Assembly (NCBI RefSeq): GCF_013618625.1
Contig: NZ_JABRWO010000006.1
Coordinates: forward strand, 248,001-312,000
Direction of reading: 5' to 3'
DNA length: 64,000 bases
Source of the DNA: Bremerella alba
GTDB taxonomy: Bacteria > Planctomycetota > Planctomycetia > Pirellulales > Pirellulaceae
In this document: one piece after another, positions 26,868 to 35,475 of the stretch
How positions within the stretch are numbered: position 1 is the stretch's first letter
How the letters are laid out: each line of letters starts with the position of its first letter
Made by a program: the position numbers and the translations under genes
Notes under the pieces: generated by a model
Database searches by the model: none
Seen by the model: the letters and a program-made list of their open reading frames with translations, nothing else
What the model was told of the DNA's origin: nothing

Positions 26868-29786
26868 ATGCGACGCTTTTCGATGGTATTGAGCGTGCTA
26901 CTGTTAACCGCCTCGATGGCTTGGGCCGCTGAGCAGAAAGAGGATAAGAAGAAAGATCCGCCGAAGGTGTCGCTGCATGGCGAGGTGGTCGATGCAATAG
27001 GGCAACCGGTCGCAGATGCGAAGGTGACTTGCCTGACATATCTGCCTAATGGCAAGAGCGAAGCAACGACCGACGCCGATGGCAAGTTCACGCTAAACGT
27101 TTACGAAGGTCAGCTTCAGTATCTGCCGCTGCTAGTCGATGATTCAGCTGGCGATCGGATGGGCGTGCACAAGCCCGAGTATAAAAATCCGCCCAAACCT
27201 GGGGACTCGGTCAAGATTTCGCTCGAGCCCAGTCGTACCGTCACATTGCAAGTCACCGATGCCAGCGGTAAGCCTTCACCGGAAACGAAGGTTGGGGGCA
27301 TGGCGATGAACTTTATCGCTTACGATGCCACGACCAACGAGCAGGGTGAAACAACGCTGCGGTGGCCGATTAGTTATCCGCCGGATAGACTTTTCGCGTT
27401 TAAGGAAGATATCGGTTTCGACTACCGTGTGGTGTCGACACGGCGAGATGCGGCCCATGTAGCGCCTTGGTTCGACGAACCGATTATCACGCTACAGTTG
27501 GCACCATCGCAGACAATTCGGCTTCGTCTGATCGATCGGGATGGTCAGCCAATCCCCGGCATTCAGGCTTACAATTGGCTGCTACGAAAACCGGGCGAGC
27601 CAGACAGTTTTAATTTGGGAATGACGCAGGAATTCTACCGCAGTACGTCGAATAAGGACGGCGTGGTTTCATTTCCTGGTACGCCAACATGGAATGAGCA
27701 CCCGTTTATTTTATGGCCTAGCTCTCCAGACCATATCCATCTGCGTATTACCTACGACACCGAGCAGCATGCGGATGGTCCTATGGAAGTGGTCCTGGAC
27801 AAGTACGAGACCATCAGCGGTCAGGTGGTCGATGTCGGTGGCAAGCCGGTCGCTGGGATTAAGGTGGTCGGCTATGGCAGCGGAGGCACGACCGACCGTC
27901 TCAGCGGTAGTTGTCAAACGGACGACGAGGGAAAGTTAGAAATGAAAGTCCCGCCTAATGCGGTCTACGCTTTGGTAGCGACCGACGACAAGAAACGACT
28001 CGCCTCGAAAGTAGTGAGCGATATCGTCGTTAAGCCGAAAGCGTCCGTCCAAGACGTGACCATTACCGTTGGTCCGGCCACACGAGTTTATGGCAAGGTT
28101 GTCTCCAACGAAGATGCTACGCCCATTCCCGATGCCTCTGTACAAATTTATGCCTCCGATCTTAAAGCGCCTGACTTGGAAGCTTTAGGAATTCCGACAT
28201 CCGAAGAATCTCGCTGGTCCAGCCCACCTCCGTTGCGATGGTATGCGCGAACTTCGGAAGATGGTACTTACGAAGTCTTCGTCGGCCCCGGAGGATACAA
28301 CGTGGAAAGTACCGGGACTCCCTCGCGTCACCGTTTCACCGTGACCGATCAAAAGGAACTTGAATTCAACTTCGTCAAAGAGATACCCAGATCGGGGTCA
28401 ATTCAGGGTAATGTCGTCAACAGCGAGACCGGCGATCCGGTAGCGGACGTGGTGGTGGATGGTGTTTATCGCAACGAGCGGCACGTGGCCGACTTTCGGG
28501 CACGCACCGACGACGATGGCCAGTTCAACGTTCAGCGGCAGCTTTATCCGATCACCATGTATGTGGCGAGCAAGGATGGGAGCTTAAAGGGGATCGTCGA
28601 AGTGACGGCCGATCAAAAGAGCGTCACCATACCAATTAGCCCGGTTGCTTCTGTGAAAGGACGCATGATCGACCGAGATACGAAGGAGCCTAAAGGCAAC
28701 ACCGAGATCGGCTGGGGCCGCCGGATTTACCTCGGCTACGAAAGCTCACTCTCTCGCACGTCCTGGGGCGGTAAAGTCACCACCGATGCCGACGGGAATT
28801 TCACGGCAACCGGCCTCGTCGTGGGGCAGGAATATCACTTCACCGTTGAACAGGTCAAGCATCGCTATTCTCGCCTGACCGACTTCACTCCTGAGACGCC
28901 TGGGCTGACCGATCTGGGAGATCTGTCATTGGCACCACCCTACAAGCCACCGACATTCGAAGAGCGTGTCGACCGATTGTTCGCCAACAAAAAGACTCTT
29001 GAAGTACGAATGGCGGAAGCCAAGGTCAAAGCCGAGCAACGACGGCAGAATATCTTGGTTCTGTTCGTAGATCGTAAAGTCCCGTTGGCAAAGCAAGTGT
29101 TCGAATTGCGGCTCGACAACCATGAAGCGATGTTGCAGCTGTTTAACTATCAGCACCTTTTCGTCGACTTGGATACCGAAGGAGCTGGCGTTCTGGCTTC
29201 TACGCTCGGAATTTCATTGGACGAAGCTGAACTGCCGAGCGTGTGGATTGGCGATCCGAGTGGTTCTAGGATTCATTCCACCTCCCTGCCCCGCACGGAA
29301 AAGGGAGACGAGATCAACGTCGCCGCGACGATCGAACTGATGAAAGAGTACACGCCGGAGCCGCTCGATGGACGAGATCTTTTACGCGAAGCTTTGGCCG
29401 AAGCGAAAGCCTCGAACAGACGCGTCATTGTGCAGGAAACGGCTACCTGGTGCGGACCTTGTCACATGCTTGCCGACTACTTGGAGAAGCATCGCGAGAC
29501 GTGGGAGAAAGATTACATCTTGCTGAAGATGGACGACCGCTGGACTGGTGCGAATGAGATTATGGACAACATTGAAGATCCCAAAAATCGAGGTGGCGTT
29601 CCCTGGGTTGCCATCCTCGATAGCGACGGCAAAATGCTAACCAACTCGAACAGCTCTGACGGCAACATCGGTTTTCCTTCTAGCGAAAAAGGAATCGCAC
29701 ACTTTATGACGATGCTCAACGATTCCAAAATTCGTTTAACCAAGGAAGACCTGCAGACGTTGAAGATAGGACTGAAGAAGAAGTAG
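26868..29786 (+). CDS. Large exported protein: carboxypeptidase-regulatory repeats plus C-terminal thioredoxin domains
   Basis: About 972 residues from the ATG at 26868 (another ATG at 26853 is in frame). After a Sec signal (VLSVLLLTASMAWA) it has a series of beta-sandwich modules of the carboxypeptidase-regulatory/DUF4198 sort up to about residue 720, each with a DADGKF- or EDGTY-like turn. From about 730 there is a thioredoxin-like fold without CxxC (ILVLFVDRKVPLAKQVFEL ... LPSVWIGDPSGS), then a true thioredoxin domain with WCGPC at 861-865 and a cis-Pro in GGVPWVAILDSDGK. It is likely periplasmic and redox-active, with the repeats acting as a surface-binding stalk. It follows its mini-paralogue by 61 bp. 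Confidence 0.85.
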   Translation: MRRFSMVLSVLLLTASMAWAAEQKEDKKKDPPKVSLHGEVVDAIGQPVADAKVTCLTYLPNGKSEATTDADGKFTLNVYEGQLQYLPLLVDDSAGDRMGVHKPEYKNPPKPGDSVKISLEPSRTVTLQVTDASGKPSPETKVGGMAMNFIAYDATTNEQGETTLRWPISYPPDRLFAFKEDIGFDYRVVSTRRDAAHVAPWFDEPIITLQLAPSQTIRLRLIDRDGQPIPGIQAYNWLLRKPGEPDSFNLGMTQEFYRSTSNKDGVVSFPGTPTWNEHPFILWPSSPDHIHLRITYDTEQHADGPMEVVLDKYETISGQVVDVGGKPVAGIKVVGYGSGGTTDRLSGSCQTDDEGKLEMKVPPNAVYALVATDDKKRLASKVVSDIVVKPKASVQDVTITVGPATRVYGKVVSNEDATPIPDASVQIYASDLKAPDLEALGIPTSEESRWSSPPPLRWYARTSEDGTYEVFVGPGGYNVESTGTPSRHRFTVTDQKELEFNFVKEIPRSGSIQGNVVNSETGDPVADVVVDGVYRNERHVADFRARTDDDGQFNVQRQLYPITMYVASKDGSLKGIVEVTADQKSVTIPISPVASVKGRMIDRDTKEPKGNTEIGWGRRIYLGYESSLSRTSWGGKVTTDADGNFTATGLVVGQEYHFTVEQVKHRYSRLTDFTPETPGLTDLGDLSLAPPYKPPTFEERVDRLFANKKTLEVRMAEAKVKAEQRRQNILVLFVDRKVPLAKQVFELRLDNHEAMLQLFNYQHLFVDLDTEGAGVLASTLGISLDEAELPSVWIGDPSGSRIHSTSLPRTEKGDEINVAATIELMKEYTPEPLDGRDLLREALAEAKASNRRVIVQETATWCGPCHMLADYLEKHRETWEKDYILLKMDDRWTGANEIMDNIEDPKNRGGVPWVAILDSDGKMLTNSNSSDGNIGFPSSEKGIAHFMTMLNDSKIRLTKEDLQTLKIGLKKK

Positions 29787-29805
29787 GAAGCGTCAATAAA
29801 TCCCC

Positions 29806-29914
29806 AACATGGATGGGGCCTGTCATCTGACCGAATTGCCGGGACCTTTGGAATAGACGGCTTCCCCATTTCCAACTGCTCATCGTTGAGCAGCACCTCA
29901 TGCTTACCAACCAT
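29806..29914 (-). pseudogene. N-terminal remnant of an IS5-family transposase
   Basis: An ATG at 29914, preceded by AGGAG, opens a frame reading HEVLLNDEQLEMGKPSIPK and PAIRSDDRPHP, which matches the DUF4096 start of IS5-type transposases (LTDEQWELIEPLLPK...RRxDxRGRP). The resemblance ends about 20 bp before the stop of the thioredoxin-fusion gene on the other strand, so only about 36 codons survive. Confidence 0.5.
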
Positions 29915-29975
29915 AGAAGCACTCCTGTCGATGGTTGGTGTAGCTTAAATCCTTCGTGACGCAAGCTTATAACGT

Positions 29976-29995
29976 CGAGGTTTTGAAACAGCCTC
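29976..29995 (-). repeat. Candidate terminal inverted repeat of the IS5-type remnant
   Basis: On the minus strand GAGGCTGTTTCAAAACCTCG lies about 60 bp upstream of the transposase remnant start. GAGGCTGTT-type ends are usual for IS5/IS4-like elements. The partner end was not found nearby. Confidence 0.4.
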
Positions 29996-30028
29996 TAACA
30001 AACTGCAAAATCCTTGTGCGGATCGAGA

Positions 30029-30440
30029 TTAGTATTCGCCGATAACCTGGCCATCAGCCCTGGCTCGCAGCCACTTATACTTATTGACGTTTATGTTCTC
30101 GGGAATGAACCGTACCGAGGCATCGCTAAGAACCGTCATAATGCCGCCGGGATGGGTGCTGCTGTTGGTCCAGTCGTCGCCCCAGGCCTGATTCGATCTA
30201 CCAATCAGGTAGGTCGAATTGCCGCCACCATAGGTGAATACATCTGTGGCAAGAACGCCCGGGTGCCAACCGACTGAATTGCCCTGGTGTCGACCGCCAA
30301 TCCACAGCCCACCTTTGAAGTCACAAACCGTTCCTCCGCAGTTCAATTGGGTACTCGAATCGGCAGTTGCTGAGCTTTCGACGACCATCATTGTGTTCGA
30401 GGTACCATCGGTAATATCTCGAAACTTCGTTTCGGAACGC
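30029..30440 (-). pseudogene. C-terminal half of a DUF1559 gene, 5' part lost
   Basis: The minus-strand frame from about 30440 to the TAA at 30029 reads SETKFRDITDGTSNTMMVVE, CDFKGGLWIGGRHQG and, at the end, HPGGIMTVLSDASVRFIPENI with VIGEY. This is the DUF1559 second half and would be residues ~190 to the end of a normal protein. The pilin-like N-terminus is absent. Immediately upstream the sequence switches to an IS3-family transposase within the shared bases around 30432-30442, so the gene was cut by a mobile-element event. It is very unlikely to be functional. Confidence 0.85.
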
Positions 30441-31256
30441 CGTGCATCGGGAACAGTTCGGCCAGCGTGTCAATCGCGTCCTCGCTCGTAATGCTGCGGC
30501 CCACTTTGATCGCCAGGCACTGACGCGTGTACTCGTCGACGATGTTCAAAAAGCGAATCGTCCTGCCGTCGATCGTCGACGACTGAATAAAATCCCACGT
30601 CCAAACATCGTGCGTGAATCCCGCTGGCTGCACGTGACATGCGTTCGTCGAGACGCCAGTTGCCCGCTTTTTTCGGCGTTTTTGCGGAACTTTCAGTCCG
30701 GCCGCCTTCCAAAGTCGGTACATCTTTTTCATGTTCAAACTCTCCCCCTCGCGCCGCAATAGTTGACAGATCTGACGATAACCCCAACGCGGTCGCTCGC
30801 GCACCAGCTCCAAAATTCGCTTAGTCAGGCGAGCGTCTTCGTCTTTCGGCTTCCCCTCGAATCGTTGACTTGAACGAGGTTGATCAAGCACGCGACAGGC
30901 CCGTGAATACTTCTCCTGAAGTTGCTTGACCGCCTCCCGCCGCAACTGAGGGGTAGTCAGTTTCCCTTGGCGATATCCTTCAGCATCGAGATGTCCAAGG
31001 CCTGATCGGCAACGATCTTTTTCAGCCGGGCATTCTCTTCTTCGAGCGACTTCAGGCGTTTCGCCTCTTCGCTCTTCATGCCGCCGTCGCTTCTTGCTCA
31101 TGAAAAATTCCTTCGCCAAAATCGGCTCTAGATCTTTCATAACAACTGGATCAGGATTTGGGGAGCACTCCACAATGACGCGAGCGAGCTCAGACGGCTT
31201 ATGTAGACGGTACTGTGGTGGTGATTTAGGGCGGGCCAAGACACACTTCTCCTATG
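30435..31256 (-). mobile_element. Truncated IS3-family insertion sequence
   Basis: The segment carries remains of both IS3 reading frames (orfA and orfB) and stops abruptly at the DUF1559 fragment, so the distal end with the rest of orfB is missing. The right limit is approximate: the sequence TGTCCCGAG near 31255 may be the outer end, next to a 28-bp palindrome. No target-site duplication could be identified, as expected for a partial element. Confidence 0.75.
30437..31101 (-). pseudogene. IS3-family transposase OrfA/OrfB, internally deleted and truncated
   Basis: OrfA begins MSKKRRRH (ATG at 31101) and then jumps directly to its C-terminal coiled part in the next frame (GGMKSEEAKRLKSLEEENAR, ending KDIAKGN then TGA at 30957). 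The middle, including the helix-turn-helix, has been deleted. The OrfB part is in the other frame (GKLTTPQLRREAVKQLQEKY, WGYRQICQLLRREG) and reaches HDVWTWDFIQSS, the first Asp of the DDE triad, ending after TLAELFPMHGVPK. The second Asp and the Glu are missing. It cannot make an active transposase. Confidence 0.85.
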
Positions 31257-31264
31257 TCCCGAGA

Positions 31265-31292
31265 AGTTAAGTGGTAAAATTACCACTTAACT
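31265..31292. repeat. Perfect 13-bp inverted repeat with 2-base centre
   Basis: AGTTAAGTGGTAA and its exact reverse complement flank AA. It lies between the IS3 remnant and tRNA-Arg. It could be a terminator stem for the tRNA transcript (no T-run follows), an element end, or a transposon insertion signal. Confidence 0.6.
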
Positions 31293-31364
31293 CAGGTTTT
31301 GAGGAGACGCGATCCGTCCAACAGGGCCGCCAAAAGCGTCGATATTGCAATAAGTTAGGTCAAG

Positions 31365-31438
31365 TATCCCCGGGTGGGTTCGAACCACCAACCTTCGGCT
31401 TCGGAGGCCGACACTCTATCCAGTTGAGCTACGGGGAC
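31365..31438 (-). tRNA. tRNA-Arg (anticodon CCG)
   Basis: A 74-nt cloverleaf on the minus strand. The acceptor GTCCCCG pairs with CGGGGAT (one G-U), and the D-arm is GCTC...GAGT. The anticodon stem TCGGC/GCCGA encloses the loop CTCCGAA with anticodon CCG, reading CGG. The T-arm is GGTGG-TTCGAAC-CCACC and the discriminator is A; CCA is not encoded. It lies next to the IS3 remnant and the 28-bp palindrome. Confidence 0.95.
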
Positions 31439-31628
31439 TTGGCTTACCTGTCATATTAGAAGCTCGATTCTTTCGTTGTCAATGTTCCTTATGCTGGAAG
31501 TTAAAAGCTGGCAACCAGTACGGTCAATTGCCGAAGATATTTCTTTCCTTGGGGGATTGCTTGTCCTTAAGCAGGAAAAGCGAAACAATCGTCTGTATTG
31601 AAAATTAAGGTCGCTGGTGGAGTTCGCG

Positions 31629-32105
31629 ATGATTATCCGCAAGGAATACAAGTTTTACGCCGCGCATCGAAATGAAGAGTTGCAGGACAAGTGTCGGAAT
31701 TTACACGGGCACCGGTACGGGATCGTTTGTCATTTTGAGGTGCAACGGACCGGGTCTTATTCGACCCTGTTTTCTGATTTCGATGACAAGATTGGTCCTT
31801 TTCTTAAGGAAAATTACGATCACGGAATGTTGATCAACGTGAACGATCCTCTGTTCGCGACGCTCAAGAGTCACATGGCGACCCATGGCGAAGAGTTCAA
31901 GCTTTGCGAATTTCAGGGCCCTACTTCGGTCGAAAACCTAGCCTACAAGCTCTTTACCGAGATTACTCGCATGGGGTTCGATCTGAGCCATTTGGAAGTT
32001 CAAGAGACCGATACTTCGGTTATCAGCTACAATCGAGAGGATTGGGCTCGGGATAACGAGGCCCAGGTATTTTCCGCAGCGCATACCATCGATACTGCGC
32101 AATAA
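31629..32105 (+). CDS. 6-pyruvoyl-tetrahydropterin synthase / QueD family protein
   Basis: About 158 residues. The Zn-binding histidines appear in FYAAHRN and CRNLHGHRYGI; the latter also holds the family's catalytic Cys. PTSVENLAYKLF corresponds to the PTSEN block with one extra residue, and VQETDTSVISYN to the C-terminal substrate Glu region. The protein is longer than E. coli QueD (about 120 residues). QueD makes 6-carboxytetrahydropterin for queuosine, and PTPS makes biopterin precursors; which one applies cannot be decided here. The ATG at 31629 has GGAG nine bases before it, which is better than the GTG at 31617. Confidence 0.85.
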   Translation: MIIRKEYKFYAAHRNEELQDKCRNLHGHRYGIVCHFEVQRTGSYSTLFSDFDDKIGPFLKENYDHGMLINVNDPLFATLKSHMATHGEEFKLCEFQGPTSVENLAYKLFTEITRMGFDLSHLEVQETDTSVISYNREDWARDNEAQVFSAAHTIDTAQ

Positions 32106-32194
32106 CACTCATATCCCGGAAACGTTCGTCGCTTTTTTGGGCGTAAACGTATACGATAGTTGGTGATAGCGAGCATTCTCGCGCGGTCACACTC

Positions 32195-32785
32195 GTGGAA
32201 AGAGATCCGGTGGCGCTAACCTATTTCAAACGATTTCGGATGGAGATCTCGCTGGCAGATCTTCCTGAGGAGCCGCCCCTTCCTCCAGATTTTCGCTTTC
32301 AGCCCTGGTCTGGCGAGATCCTGAAACGGCACGCCGAGGTCAAGTATCAGAGCTTTCGCTTCGAGGTCGATGCGAATGTCTTCCCTTGTCTGGGGGATTC
32401 GGAAGGGTGTTTTCGCCTGATGCGTGAGATCACGATGCGCGATGGTTTTCTCCCTGCAGCAACTTGGCTGATCGAAAATCACGATCCCGATTCCGGCCAC
32501 TGGCGGCCCATTGCGACCGTGCAAGGGGTCCGCGACCGCGAGGGTAAGGGTTCCATTCAGAACCTCGGAGTGGTACCCGGTTATCGTGGGCTAGGGATTG
32601 GTGCAATCCTGCTTATACGAGCGTTATATGGCTTTCGCGAGCAGGAACTGCCCCAGGCTTCGCTGGAAGTCACTTCTCAGAACATCGGAGCCATTCGGCT
32701 GTACGAAAGACTCGGATTCCGAATTGCATCGACCGTCTATAAAGCGGTCGAAATGGGGGCCGTTCAGACCAGCACGCATGCTTAG
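32195..32785 (+). CDS. GNAT-family N-acetyltransferase
   Basis: About 196 residues from a GTG at 32195 (a second GTG at 32210 is also plausible). The acetyl-CoA-binding core is IQNLGVVPGYRGLGIGAILL (R/Q-x-x-G-x-G/A motif), followed by ASLEVTSQNIGAIRLYERLGFR, the typical final beta-alpha of GNATs. The substrate is unknown. It lies between the QueD-like and M16 peptidase genes on the same strand. Confidence 0.9.
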   Translation: MERDPVALTYFKRFRMEISLADLPEEPPLPPDFRFQPWSGEILKRHAEVKYQSFRFEVDANVFPCLGDSEGCFRLMREITMRDGFLPAATWLIENHDPDSGHWRPIATVQGVRDREGKGSIQNLGVVPGYRGLGIGAILLIRALYGFREQELPQASLEVTSQNIGAIRLYERLGFRIASTVYKAVEMGAVQTSTHA

Positions 32786-32896
32786 CCGTTGGGACTGGGC
32801 CTTGTCGCCACATCTTCTGGCCGTTTAAATCAGGGATTAGCCCAACTCATTTACCTTCGGACTTATTTGCAACAGCGGGAAGCGACGGCAAAAAAC

Positions 32897-34153
32897 GTGC
32901 GTTCCACTTATTACTCCGAGAGTTTCGACAACGGACTGACCCTCCTCGCCGAGTCCATGCCGTGGGTGCAATCGGCTGCTTTTTCGATTGTTATCCCGGC
33001 CGGCGTCCAGCGCGAAGTAGAAGCCAATCGCGGGGTCGCCAATTTGCTTTGCGATTGGGTCCAGCGCGGATGTGGTGATCTCAATAGCCGCGAGTATGTC
33101 GAGGCGCTCGACAACTTGGGCGTTGCCCGCGGCGGAGGCGTTTCGTCGAGTCATCTTTCGTTCGGCGGAGCCTTGCTGGCCGATAATCTGGAAGCCACGT
33201 TCGACATTTATGCCGATCTTGTCCAGCGGCCTCATTTTCTGCCAGATGAATTTGAAGACGCCAAGCAGGTATGCTTTCAGGAACTTCGCGCTCTCGAAGA
33301 TGACCTACATCAGCAAGCGATGCTCTGTCTACGGCGGCAAATGTACCCCGATCCCTGGGGCTGGCATCCGACCGGTACCCTGGCCAGCGTAGAAGGTCTG
33401 ACCCAGGATATCGCTAAAGAATATTTCGATACGTGGGTTCGTCCCGACGAGGCGATCATCTCGGTCGCTGGCAATTTCGACTGGGACCGACTCAAAGACA
33501 CAATCCAAAAACTATTTGGTAGTTGGCAGTCACGACCCGGCCAGAAAAGCTATCTGGGTTCGTCACTGCCAGAGTACGTGCACGTCCCCTTTGAGTCGAG
33601 CCAAACGCATGTTGGTCTCGGTTTTGCAAGCGTACCGATCTCAGACCCTGACTTTTATCAGGCTCGTGCTGCGATTGGCATCATGAGCGATGGGATGAGC
33701 TCTCGCCTGTTTAGCGAAGTCCGCGAAAAGCGGGGCCTTTGCTATACCGTTTATGCCGCGTGCAACTCGCTCAAGACGCAAGGTTCAGTTCTTTCCTACG
33801 CGGGGACAAGCACTGAGCGGGCTCAAGAGACTCTCGATGTGATGATCGAGCAGTTCAACCAGTTGCCCCAAGGGGTTCGGCAAGACGAACTAACGCGGCT
33901 GAAGGCCCGCTTCAAGAGCGGTATCATCATGCAGCAAGAATCGAGTTCGTCGCGAGCGTCTTCGCTGGCGGCCGACTGGTATCATCTCGGTCGGATTCGA
34001 ACGATGGAAGAGTTGGAAACGATACTCGACGGAATCAGTGTCGATACAATCAACGCCTACCTCGAAACGAATCCGCCCAAAAATTATCGGGTTACAACCA
34101 TCGGTGCAAAAAGTTTGGAGGTTCCGAGTGAAATTTCGTCAGGCGACGCTTGA
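32897..34153 (+). CDS. M16-family peptidase, non-catalytic subunit
   Basis: About 418 residues from the GTG at 32897, with the typical M16 opening STYYSESFDNGLTLLAESMP. Where active members carry HxxEH this protein has VANLLCDWVQRGC, so the zinc site is absent. It keeps the arginine/tyrosine substrate-contact segment REKRGLCYTVYA of the C-terminal half, as non-catalytic M16B subunits do. It overlaps the next gene by 26 bp; together they should form a heterodimer. A longer frame starts at a TTG (32789) but its extra residues look unrelated. Confidence 0.9.
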   Translation: MRSTYYSESFDNGLTLLAESMPWVQSAAFSIVIPAGVQREVEANRGVANLLCDWVQRGCGDLNSREYVEALDNLGVARGGGVSSSHLSFGGALLADNLEATFDIYADLVQRPHFLPDEFEDAKQVCFQELRALEDDLHQQAMLCLRRQMYPDPWGWHPTGTLASVEGLTQDIAKEYFDTWVRPDEAIISVAGNFDWDRLKDTIQKLFGSWQSRPGQKSYLGSSLPEYVHVPFESSQTHVGLGFASVPISDPDFYQARAAIGIMSDGMSSRLFSEVREKRGLCYTVYAACNSLKTQGSVLSYAGTSTERAQETLDVMIEQFNQLPQGVRQDELTRLKARFKSGIIMQQESSSSRASSLAADWYHLGRIRTMEELETILDGISVDTINAYLETNPPKNYRVTTIGAKSLEVPSEISSGDA

Positions 34154-35363
34154 TAACGGCTTGGATATCGTTGCCGAAGTAAACCCGAATGCATATTCGC
34201 TTGCCACGGCATTTTTCGTAAAGACCGGCTCTCGTGACGAAGCGGCGGAAGTCGCCGGCGTGAGTCACTTCCTAGAGCACATGGTCTTTAAAGGGACCGC
34301 GCGCCGCTCGGCGGAAGATGTCAATCGCGAACTCGACGAACTCGGCGCCCAGTCGAACGCATTCACCAGCGAAGAACAGACGGTCTACTATGCGGTTGTT
34401 CTGCCTGAACTGCAGAACCAGATTGTCGATCTGCTGGCCGACATTATGCGGCCCACGCTCCGGCAAGAGGACTTCGACACTGAGAAAAAAGTGATTCTTG
34501 AAGAGATCATGAAGTACGACGACCAGCCACCTTACGGCGGTCACGAAAAAAGCATGGCGGCCTGGTACGGCAAGCATCCGCTAGGCAATAGCGTGCTTGG
34601 TACGCAGCAGTCCGTTGACGATCTTAGCCAACAGCAGATGATGGATTACTTCGAGCAGCGTTACAGCCCAACCAACATGACCCTGGTCGCCACCGGAAAT
34701 GTCGACTTCGATGCACTGGTAGATCAAGCCAACGAGTTGTGTGGAAGCTGGCGGAAGCACGACGTTTCTCGAAATACAGCGCGGCCCACCGGCGAGTCGA
34801 ATTTTCAGGTCTTCACCAAAGAGACTTCTATTCAGCAGTACGTCATCCAGTTGGCCGAATCGCCCGGCTCGGAGGATGAAGACCGATACGCGGCGAGACT
34901 TCTCGCGACGATCATGGGCGACGATGTCGGCAGTCGTTTCTTTTGGGAACTGGTTGACCCAGGCGTCGCGGAATTCGCTGCGATGGAGTCGTACGAATTC
35001 CAAGGCTGCGGCGTCATGATGAACTATATCTGCTGTGCACCTCAAGACGCCCAACGTGTGCTGGAAGTGGTCAACTACGAAGTTGAAAAGCTGATGACTG
35101 ACGGCGTCACGCAGCGAGAACTCGATTTGGCCAAGAACAAGTATTGCTCGCACGTCGTGCTACGGAGCGAGCGCCCATCGAGCCGCCTGTTCTCAGTGGG
35201 CTCTGGTTGGACGCAGCGTAAGAAGCTTCGCACTGTCAAAGAAACGGTCGAGGCCTATCAGAAGGTTAACTTGGACGATATCGGCCGACTTTTAGAGACG
35301 TACGATCTGCGTAAAACGTCGACGACCGCCGTTGGCCCGCTGACGACGTTAAATCTTTCGTAG
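34128..35363 (+). CDS. M16-family zinc peptidase, catalytic subunit
   Basis: About 411 residues. The inverted zincin motif HFLEH is at residues 47-51 in GVSHFLEHMVFKGT, and the third zinc ligand Glu lies in EKKVILEEIMKYDD. The start is a GTG at 34128 with GGAGG eight bases upstream, inside the end of the previous gene, which indicates translational coupling. M16B pairs are processing or clearing peptidases, usually acting in the periplasm; no signal peptide is visible here, so location is uncertain. Confidence 0.93.
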   Translation: MKFRQATLDNGLDIVAEVNPNAYSLATAFFVKTGSRDEAAEVAGVSHFLEHMVFKGTARRSAEDVNRELDELGAQSNAFTSEEQTVYYAVVLPELQNQIVDLLADIMRPTLRQEDFDTEKKVILEEIMKYDDQPPYGGHEKSMAAWYGKHPLGNSVLGTQQSVDDLSQQQMMDYFEQRYSPTNMTLVATGNVDFDALVDQANELCGSWRKHDVSRNTARPTGESNFQVFTKETSIQQYVIQLAESPGSEDEDRYAARLLATIMGDDVGSRFFWELVDPGVAEFAAMESYEFQGCGVMMNYICCAPQDAQRVLEVVNYEVEKLMTDGVTQRELDLAKNKYCSHVVLRSERPSSRLFSVGSGWTQRKKLRTVKETVEAYQKVNLDDIGRLLETYDLRKTSTTAVGPLTTLNLS

Positions 35364-35475
35364 CTCGATTAGCCGTTACGACTGAACCTTGCTTTCGGCC
35401 AGATGCTGCCAAAAGCATTGCTTGCACTGCCAGCGGTGTGACGATGACTGATCCTAGTAAGGTGCCAGTTATTGC

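Noticed and set aside
29513-29914. A complete 133-codon minus-strand gene
   Set aside because: Only its first ~36 codons resemble a transposase; the rest is the antisense of the thioredoxin-fusion gene, so it was reduced to a remnant.
30388-31239. A single intact 283-codon IS3 transposase gene
   Set aside because: It mixes an out-of-frame OrfA deletion product, a truncated OrfB and a few codons of DUF1559; treated as a pseudogene.
31271-31459. Forward frame of 62 codons
   Set aside because: It is the antisense reading of tRNA-Arg, a familiar false gene (SPGGFEPPTF...).
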